Position numbers and translations under genes: made by a program. 64,000 nucleotides of DNA from Elusimicrobia bacterium UBA5214 (GTDB taxonomy: Bacteria; Elusimicrobiota; UBA5214). The notes under the pieces were generated by a model, which ran no database searches, had not been told where the DNA came from, and was given only the letters and a program-made list of their open reading frames with translations. The DNA is taken from the NCBI GenBank assembly GCA_002412545.1, contig DHVG01000006.1, forward strand, positions 53,914 to 117,913. Reading direction: 5' to 3'. Within the stretch, counting starts at the first letter, position 1. The number at the start of each line of letters is the position of its first letter. Positions 50,337 to 58,700 of this stretch are shown piece by piece.

Positions 50337-51380
50337 ATGAATATATTTGAGAAATTTATTTTTCTTACCGAAAAAAGGAATATACCTTTTACGGTCAATT
50401 TTGAGCTAACCCACCGTTGTAATTTACGCTGTATTCATTGTTATTTGGATAACGCAAAAACGCAAAAATTTCGCAAAAACGCAAAAAACTACGAACTAAC
50501 TACTGATGAAATTAAAAATATTCTTGACCAGTTGGCAGATGCGGGAAGTTTATGGTTAGTTTTCACTGGTGGAGAAATATTCTTAAGAAAAGATCTCTTT
50601 GCTATTGCCGAATATGCTCGGAAGAAAAGTTTTCTCTTGACAATCTTTACCAACGCTACGCTTATTGATTCCAAAGGAGCACTTCGTTTAGCCGACCTTG
50701 CACTGTATCAAGTGCAGATTTCTCTATATGGAGCAAGACCCGAGACGCATGATTATGTTACTCGGATTAAAGGGTCATTTGCCCGCACTTTGCAGGCAGT
50801 AAAATTACTAAAGAAATTAAAAATTAAGGTTGTTTTAAAAACGCCACTGATGAAAGAAAATTTTCCTGAATATAAAGAGATAATTCACCTGAATGAGAAA
50901 CTGGAGACGAACTGGCAAATGGACCCTTGGATTACTCCAAAAAATGACGGAGACCAAACACCACTTGCTCTTCGCACTTTACCCGGACAGATGGGAGAAT
51001 TTTTTTCTAATGAAAAATTTTTCCCCAAGGAAGAATTTACAACCGGAGAAAAAAAACGATTCATCTGTTCTGCAGGGAAAAATTTAGTAGCAATTTCTCC
51101 TTACGGTGATGTTTATCCTTGTCTAATGTGGTTAGTAAAAGTTGGCAACCTGCGGGGAGAAGAATTTTTGCAAATTTGGCAAAATTCTCCAGAATTAAAT
51201 TCTGTCCGTAAAATAAAATTTGAGAATCTTAAAATCTGTAAATCTTGCAATCTTGTCCCTTACTGTGTTCGTTGTCCGGGATTAGCTGATTTAGAAGACG
51301 GTGATGCACTTGGTTCTTCAAGGATTGCTTGTCGGACAGCAGAGATAATTAGAGAACGTGTAAAGTGCTCGCCCCGTTAG
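50337..51380 (+). CDS. Radical SAM/SPASM peptide maturase
   Basis: 347 residues. Radical SAM motif CNLRCIHC (about 27-34) after NFELTHR, then LVFTGGEIFLRKDL. A C-terminal SPASM domain has CSAGKNLVAISPYGDVYPC and CKSCNLVPYCVRCPG for auxiliary Fe-S clusters. SPASM enzymes crosslink or epimerise RiPP precursors. A PqqD gene upstream and a 47-codon Cys-containing peptide gene downstream fit that. Residues near 45-53 (KTQKFRKNAKN) come from a CGCAAAAA repeat, and the stop lies in a CCCCGTTAG hairpin. Confidence 0.9.
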   Translation: MNIFEKFIFLTEKRNIPFTVNFELTHRCNLRCIHCYLDNAKTQKFRKNAKNYELTTDEIKNILDQLADAGSLWLVFTGGEIFLRKDLFAIAEYARKKSFLLTIFTNATLIDSKGALRLADLALYQVQISLYGARPETHDYVTRIKGSFARTLQAVKLLKKLKIKVVLKTPLMKENFPEYKEIIHLNEKLETNWQMDPWITPKNDGDQTPLALRTLPGQMGEFFSNEKFFPKEEFTTGEKKRFICSAGKNLVAISPYGDVYPCLMWLVKVGNLRGEEFLQIWQNSPELNSVRKIKFENLKICKSCNLVPYCVRCPGLADLEDGDALGSSRIACRTAEIIRERVKCSPR

Positions 51381-51401
51381 ACGCAATGCGTCTATACGGG
51401 G
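51372..51401. repeat. CCCCGTTAGACGC hairpin at the maturase stop
   Basis: CCCCGT and TAGACGC pair with GCGTCTA and ACGGGG around an AAT loop, with one bulged T. It provides the TAG stop of the maturase gene. Confidence 0.75.
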
Positions 51402-51501
51402 TAAATGTAAGGTGAAAAAGGTGAGTGAGTAATTTGGTAACCTGGTAACAAGGTGACTCGGTGAGATTAAATCTGTGCAATCTGTAGTAGTAAAATCCCT
51501 G

Positions 51502-51530
51502 CCCCGTTAGATGTTTGCTATCTAATGGGG
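51502..51530. repeat. CCCCGTTAGAT hairpin before the precursor gene
   Basis: CCCCGTTAGAT pairs with ATCTAATGGGG (one G-T pair). It could limit read-through or attenuate expression of the peptide gene 26 nt downstream. Confidence 0.65.
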
Positions 51531-51555
51531 TGAACGTAATCTGCGAGGTGGTAAA

Positions 51556-51699
51556 ATGAAGAAGAAAAAAAAGAGGTACGAAAAACCGGCAATTATTTCA
51601 GAGAAAGTTTTTGAAACCGAGGCGCTTGCCTGCGCAAAATGTATTGGTCATTTTCCGATATTCCAAGCGTCTTGCCGGCTTTTACTTAAGAAGTCATAA
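51556..51699 (+). CDS. Putative RiPP precursor peptide, 47 aa
   Basis: A 47-codon ORF with a good GAGGTGG ribosome site, 175 nt after the SPASM enzyme gene. A Lys-rich start leads into YEKPAIISEKVFETEALAC, a leader-like block ending in an Ala-Leu-Ala cleavage-like sequence. The rest is a short core with Cys26, Cys29 and Cys40 (CAKC, SCR) and a basic end. I recall similar KP-x-I-x-S-EKVFE-x-x-ALAC starts in other peptides next to PqqD and radical SAM genes, but cannot verify it. Modification probably targets the Cys region. Confidence 0.72.
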   Translation: MKKKKKRYEKPAIISEKVFETEALACAKCIGHFPIFQASCRLLLKKS

Positions 51700-51810
51700 T
51701 TTTTTTTCAAAAAATTGAACTTTAAGTTAACTTTAAATTTGGGATTACAGCGATTTTAAGAAAATGATTACAGTGGTTCTAATCAGTGTAATCGCTGTTA
51801 AAAAATCCCT
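51700..51810. repeat. GATTACAG repeat after the precursor gene
   Basis: GATTACAGCGATTTT, GATTACAGTGGTT, AATCAGTGTAATCGCTGTT. No gene. Confidence 0.5.
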
Positions 51811-51911
51811 GCCCCGCACCTTTTAGGTATAATCTCTTTAAATGTAAACCGGATGTAAATTTGGCTTAGATAAATTCAGATTAAAATCTGTCATTCAAGA
51901 AAAGGTGCGGA
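51811..51911. mobile_element. CCCCGCACC-type inverted-repeat element, copy C (diverged)
   Basis: CCCCGCACCTTTTAGGTAT (51812) at the left and AAAAGGTGCGG at the right share an 11-bp inverted repeat. The left end keeps the CCCCGCACC...AGGTAT layout of copies A and B. Confidence 0.6.
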
Positions 51912-51935
51912 GTGAATGTAATCAGAGGTAAAGAA

Positions 51936-52241
51936 ATGAAACTAAAAAACAGAAATGGTTTATTAACCGTAAGCGAAATTGCCCATGAATCAGGAGTTTT
52001 ACCTTCAACAATACGCTATTATTCTAATATCGGTTTGCTAAAGGTTACTCAATATTCAACTGGTGGATTCCGCCTCTTTGCCCGTGATGAAACACTTAAA
52101 CAAATCAAAAAAATTAAAGAAATTATTGGACGGCGCGTAACCTTAGAAGAAGTGAAAAAGAAAATAAACGCAGATTACGCAGAAAATCCGCAAAGAACGC
52201 AAAAAATTACTGCCAGTAACTCTCCGCGGAATCCGCGGTAA
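51936..52241 (+). CDS. MerR-type HTH regulator, short
   Basis: 101 residues from ATG 51936 (GAGG 8 nt upstream). The MerR HTH is clear: LTVSEIAHESGVLPSTIRYY then SNIGLLKVTQYSTGGFRLF. Only the DNA-binding part and the start of the dimer helix (KKIKEIIGRRVTLEEVKKKI) are gene-like; the last ~30 residues are translated repeat (CGCAGA/CGCAAAGAACGC). It has probably lost, or never had, an effector domain. It may regulate the peptide cassette or the surface-protein gene. Confidence 0.8.
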   Translation: MKLKNRNGLLTVSEIAHESGVLPSTIRYYSNIGLLKVTQYSTGGFRLFARDETLKQIKKIKEIIGRRVTLEEVKKKINADYAENPQRTQKITASNSPRNPR

Positions 52242-52266
52242 TTCTGCGCTTTCTGCGGATAAAGGG

Positions 52267-52740
52267 ATGGATGAAATAACCACTTTGTGGATTGAGACAC
52301 TTAAAAAAAATGGTTCGGCTTTTTTGCGTGTGAAGGGTAAAAGTATGGAACCATTTCTTGAAATGGGAGAAAGAATATTGGTTAGTGATGTTGCCCCTCA
52401 ATCAATAAATATCGGGGATGTTGTCGTTTTTAATTGTAGAGGTGGACTTCAGTCCACTGGAGTAGAAATAATTGTCCATCGTATAGTGGACAAGTTTCGT
52501 TTTTCGGATAAACTATATTTTGTGCATCGGGGAGATAATGCAAGATTGTTAGGAATGAGTATTTTTGCTGAAGACCAACTTCTTGGTAGAATAGAAAATG
52601 GCGGATTTAGACGGATAAAGGCACGAATGCAGACGGATATTTTAGCGAGGAAATTTTTTATTTATTTTTTTATTTTGAAACAATTGCTCAAGAAAACTTT
52701 ACAGATTCAGACAGATAGAGGTACGGATGCAAACGGATAA
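52267..52740 (+). CDS. S24/S26-family peptidase-like protein
   Basis: 157 residues. FLRVKGKSMEPFLEMGERIL places the catalytic Ser in SMEP as in signal peptidase and LexA-type S24/S26 enzymes; GDVVVFN, IIVHRIV and FVHRGDNA follow in the expected order. There is a single membrane segment near the C-terminus (about 127-142). Peptidases of this type occur in exported-peptide cassettes, so leader removal of the precursor is a possible role. Residues CRGGLQSTG come from a REP palindrome at 52436-52457. The tail (DRGTDANG) is repeat-derived. Confidence 0.75.
   Translation: MDEITTLWIETLKKNGSAFLRVKGKSMEPFLEMGERILVSDVAPQSINIGDVVVFNCRGGLQSTGVEIIVHRIVDKFRFSDKLYFVHRGDNARLLGMSIFAEDQLLGRIENGGFRRIKARMQTDILARKFFIYFFILKQLLKKTLQIQTDRGTDANG
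52436..52457. repeat. REP unit inside the S24/S26 gene
   Basis: GTAGAGGTGGACTTC then AGTCCAC: the same 22-nt layout (GTAGnGGTG, 7-bp hairpin, TTC loop region) as the left end of the transposase element at 29748-29769. Translated in frame. Confidence 0.7.
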
Positions 52741-52761
52741 CAACACGGATTCAAACAGATA

Positions 52762-55700
52762 ATGAAAAGTAAACTACGAAAATTTTTTTCTCTTCTTATT
52801 TTTTTTCTTTCACTCTCTACTCTCTACTCTCTACTCTCTACTGCTGTAGTGGAAGCCGGTATCATTGTTGTTTCTACCGCTGGTTGGACTTATACTTCTA
52901 CTGGAACAGTTGGTGCAACTTGGATACCGACGCCACCAGCAACTCGGTTACTTCCACCACCGGCAACAGTTACTTATCAAGATATTTGTCGTGATGCTTT
53001 AGGACATTTATATGTTTTAAGAAGTGACGGTATTGTTTTTCGTTCAACAGACACAGGGAAAAGTTGGTCCCAACGGAATACTTCTCCACCGGTAGTAGCA
53101 AGTAACTATGATTCAATCATTGTCGATACCGGCACTGCAGGTGTGCTTTATTTAATGCGAGTGGGTGGTGAAGTTTATCGTTCAACAGATAGTGCTGTAA
53201 CCTGGCCAACCGCTAAGGCTCGTCCTACTGCAGGTACTTATGTGGGTATTGCTATCGGTCGGACTAATCCTGATGACTCAACAGCAAAATTTAATATTGT
53301 TACTGATGTAGGAAAAATTTGGCGTACTTCTTTAGATTTATCTGCTGACTGGGAACAGAAAGCGCCTGCTTGGGATGCTGGTCCTTCAACTGACTATACC
53401 GATTTAACCGGTGACCGTTTTATCAGTTCAGTATATGGGTATCTCTATCTCTTAGATGAAGATGGAATGACTTCACGAAAAGCACGTGGTGCAACTGAAG
53501 GCTACTGGTATGATTTAACTTTACAACCGCCGGTTCTTGATGGTCAATATGTGCGTTTTGAACAGGATTTAGATATTTTTGCTACTTATCCGCAACATCT
53601 TTACGCTTTACGCAAGGGTGGGGGAATTGTCTATAGTACAGGTGCAGCCGCAAGTAGCGACCCGCGGGAAACCATAACCCCTGCATCTTTTGTTTTCTTA
53701 AGTTCAGCCCCTGCTGGAGTTACTTATACCGGTTTATCCAGTTATGATGCACTTTTACCGAAAGTTACTGACCAGCAGATAGGGGATGATGAATTCCGTA
53801 ACAGTAGCGGAACACTCTACAAGGTCTATTTTGAAGACCCGGAGTATGGTAGTTTGCGTCGGTTTGAAACCAGAGTAACCGATGGTAGCGGAATGATTCT
53901 TGATGATTGGCGAATAGTCGTGGATACAATCAATGCCAGTATTTATAATAGTTCTTGGACACTTCCCGTGGATACTTGGTTAAGTTTACGAGAAAGTGCA
54001 ACCAATTTTGTCTCCGTCCGGATCTGGGATAATAGCAGTAGTTCGGCTACGGCTACTGATGTTTTTTATGTCTTGAAAGACACCACTCCCCCGACGGTCC
54101 CGGTTTCCACTGCACCGGCTGACGGTGCCGGGTTTAATTATAGAACAATTTTTTTTGACTGGACTGATTCCGTAGATACACGCTCAGGAATAAAAAATTA
54201 TTTGTTACAAATTTCTACTGATATAAATTTTGCAGTGGTTAATTACAGTTCTTCACCGGTAATTTCACAGGCAACAATGACGGTTACGGATAATCTTTAT
54301 TACTGGCGTGTCCGTGCTGAAGATAAAGCAACAAATGTCAGTTTACTATGGTCAACAACTCGTTATTTCGTTGTAGATACAAGCGCTCCAGCAGTAGTTG
54401 CCGATTTGTCGGCTACTCAAGGAAATTCTGCCGGGGAAGTAAAACTTACCTGGTATGCACCGGGAGATGATGGGACAAGTGGAACAATCTCTACGGGGAC
54501 ATTTAAAATTCAATATTCTACTTGGACAGGAGTTGCCTGGTCAACTGCTAAAGCACAAATTTCAATTACTACCTATAATGTTATATCTAACACTTTGGTT
54601 GGACATACTACTTATTTGTTGGATGCATACTACTATTTTTGTCTTTGGACTGCTGATGAACTGAATAACTGGTCAGGAATATCTAATTCTACAAGTTCCT
54701 GGGCTGGTCCTGATATCAGTTCACCAACCTGGGTAACCACGGTTGGTATTACCTCGGCAACCAGTACTGGTCTTGGTAGTGAAATTCGTGTGCAATGGAA
54801 CGGAGCAACTGATATCCGCACTCCACCGGTTTACTATCGGGTTTATAAGGATACAGTAGGATATTTTTCTTGGGCGAATGATGAAATTGTTTACGAGTCA
54901 AGTTCACCCTCTGTAGGTATTGGTTATATTTACAGTTATATTGCTACTGGTTTAACTGACGGCACAACTTACACCTTTGGTATAAGAGCAAGAGATAGTT
55001 ATGGCAGTGGTAACATTGAACAGAACACAGTAACTATCAGTGATTACCCAACTGATACAACTGTGCCCAACAATATCGTTGCTTTCGCTTGTATTGCAAT
55101 TTCTTCCGGTAATCAAATTGACTTATCTTGGGGTACTTCTCCGAGTAGTGATTGGACCGGTACGATGATTCGTTATAGCACGATTTCTGCTCCTTCCGGT
55201 CCTACTGCTGGCATACTTCTAATTTCCAGTCCGACGAGCGTATTAACTTATCAACATATCAACTTAACTGACAATGTTACTTATTACTATACTGTTTTTG
55301 CTTATGACGAAGTTCCTAATTACGCAAGTGGAATTTCTACCAGCACTTACCCCAGGGATACACTTGCTCCAGGTAATGTGAATAACTTTACTGCAGTTGC
55401 AGTTTCTTCGGGAAATCAGATTGACTTATCCTGGAGTGCTTCTCCGAGTGCCGATTGGTCAGGAACAATGATTCGCTACAAGACGACTGCACCCGCACCA
55501 GCAAGTCCTACCGATGGTAATTTGCTTATCTCCAGTCCGACGAGCGTATCAATTTATCAACATCTCAACCTAACCGACAATGTTACTTATTATTACACTG
55601 CTTTTGCCTATGATGAAGTCACCAATTATGCAGGTGGGATTTCTACAAGTACTTATCCGCGAGATATCCTTGCTCCAGAAAATGTTATTCTTTTTACTTC

Positions 55701-58700
55701 CAGTGCTCAACCTCAGGGGAATACAATCCTTCTTTCTTGGTCAACCGCAACGATTACTGCGGATGATTTTCAAGGAGTAAGAATCTGCAGTAGCACTGTA
55801 GAATATCCTAATAATTACAATGTAGGTATTGTAACCGATGTGGTTAAATCCACTACCTACTACCTAAATACTAACTTGGTTGACAAGGTAACTTACTATT
55901 ATCGTGCTTGGGCGTATGATGAAGTGCGTAACTATGCGGTAGTAATTGCGACAACCAGTACGTATCCACGAGATATTCTTCCTCCGGATAAGGTGAGTAA
56001 TTTTTCTGCTGCCGGTGGAGATGGGAAAGTCACGCTTTCTTGGATAAATATTTTTGATGACCAGAAAGGAACAAGAATTTGCAGTACCACTACTCTTGAA
56101 CTTTTGGTTTCTCCAACTGACTATTTCCTTGTAGATATTTCTACCCCGGGTAATACTTACGAGCATGCCGGCTTAGTTAACGGCGTAACTTACTATTATA
56201 AATCTTTCGCTTATGATGAAGTTCCAAATTTTGCTTCTGGAACGACTGCTTACGCTATTCCTACCGCAGTTGCCGATACCTTATATGTAAGCAGTTTTGC
56301 GGTGACCGGTGTAAATGTTCTTCAAGGAAGTGCGACTAATGTTGCCTATGTACTTGTTTTCACCGTAGATGCAAATACAGTAACAATTACTGGTATTACA
56401 GTAAGAGAAAATGGTACAAGTGAAGATAATGATGTGGGTAAAGTAAGATTAATTGATGACCTTGACCTTTCAAGCAGTGCTACTACGGGTGATATTCTTC
56501 TTTCCACTACGAGTTTTGTTGATGGGATAGCCACATTTGTTCTTACTTATCCGGTAAGTACCGCTACCGCAAGACATCTAATTATTGCTTTTGATGTATC
56601 TTCACAAGTAGTGCATGGGCGGACAGTGCAGGCCCGTCTGGCTAACCAAGGAGATATTATTGTTCAATTACCGGATACGGTTGCAATATTTTCCGATTAC
56701 AAATCCAATATTTTTACCATTATTGATGTCAGTTCACCATCAAATGTGACTAATTTTACTGCGGTTGCTGTTTCCAGTGGGAATCAGATTGATTTATCCT
56801 GGACAAATGTTGGTGGAGACCAGGTGGAAACAATGATTCGTTATGAACTTACTCCACCTGGACCAATCAGTTACACTGACGGTATACTTTTAATTTCCAG
56901 TCCGACAACCATATCAACTTATCAACATCTCAACTTAACGGACAATGTCACTTACTACTACACTGCCTTTGCTCGTGATAGTGTGCCAAATTATTCTACT
57001 GGAACTACCGCTAGTGCATATCCTCGGGATATCCAGGTACCAGCAAATATTTCTCCTTTCACTGCCACAGCGATAGAAAATACAATTAAACTTACCTGGA
57101 CTAATCCTGCCGATAGTGATTTTGCTGGTGTAGAAGTTCGCTACAGTTCAATCTCAGCACTGACGACAAGATTTTCCGGGGAGCAACTTCTTAACTGGAC
57201 AACTGCGGCTAACCAAGTAATCCTTGGTGGGACAACGAATTATTATCATCTAAATTTGCTTACTGACCTTACTTACTATTACCGTGCTTGGACTTATGAT
57301 GAAGTGCCCAATTACGCAACACAAATTTCTTCAGTTACTCTTTATCTTGCCGAAACAATTGCTCCGAATCCAGTGATTAATCTTATCGCACAACCGGGTA
57401 GTGAACAGAAAACTATTTTGCTTACTTGGAACTATACCGGTGATGATAGGAATACAGGGAACATTAATAATGGTCGCTATGCAATTCAGTATAGTACTGA
57501 CTCAGGGACAAGTTGGGCAATAAGTAGTGCACAGATTTATAATTCTACCACTGTGACGCAGGGATTATTTGTCTCTTATACGGTTACTGGTACAATTACT
57601 GGTTTAATTGAAGGGGCGACTTACTTTTTCCGTTTATGGATTGCTGATGAAAGACCAAACTGGAGCGGAATTTCTAATGGAGCGACTACTTGGGCACAAA
57701 GAGAAGCACCGGAAAATATATATGCCTTTAGCCCCTCGCCTTTAGCCGAAGGGAATAAAATCAATCTTTCCTGGAGTACAGCAACAATTACTGCACTTGA
57801 TTTTCAGGGAGTAAGAATTTGTTATAGTACTGAAAGTTTTACAGTAATCACTACGACTCTAAATCCAGTTAATATTCCTAAACCTACTACCTTCTACCTC
57901 CATACTGACTTGACTGATAATGTAACTTATTACTACAAGGCGTTCAGTTATGATGACGCAATTACTCCGAATTATTCAACTGGTATCTCTACGAGTAATT
58001 ATCCAAGAGATATGCTATCACCGGGTACGATTACAACTTTAACTGTGGACTTAACTTGGGGTACTTCGGTGCAACTTAAATGGCAGGCAACCGGGGACAA
58101 TGGTTCACAAGGCTCGGTAATCGGTGGTAGGTATTGGGTAAAATGGTCAAGTGTAACTACAGTGACCAATGGAAATTGGGACAGTATTCCTTACGCAACT
58201 GAATGGTCAACTGATACTGCCCCCGGTAATTGGGAAGTGAAAATTGCTACTGGTTTACAAAGTGATACAACCTGGTATTTTGCTTTAAAATTGCGTGACG
58301 AACCCGGTGCTGGGAACTGGTCTTATGTCTCAAATTGTGCTACCGGAACAACACGGGATATCACTGCCCCAGCAAAAGTGGAAAATCTTTTCGCATCCAC
58401 AGGTCCGGCACCAGGACAAATATTCTTAACCTGGTCTGCTCCTGGTGATGATGTAAGTTCTAACACAATTGTTAACGGTTGGTTTTATATTCAACATTCC
58501 GTATACCCAGATGAATCTTGGAATCGCGAAAGTGCGCAGTTAAAAATTTCTACTTCCAATATAAATCCCAATGACCCGCAAGGTTATTTAGTTAAAGAAG
58601 GATTAACCCCTGGGGTTACTTACTATTTCCGTTTGTGGACAGCTGATGAAGTGCCAAATTGGAGTACTATTTCTAACGGTGCAACCAGTTATGCTACCAT

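Noticed and set aside
50448..50490. CRISPR-like array
   Set aside because: Short CGCAAAAA and heptamer stutters occur here and at many sites, but there are no 25-40 bp direct repeats with spacers and no cas genes.
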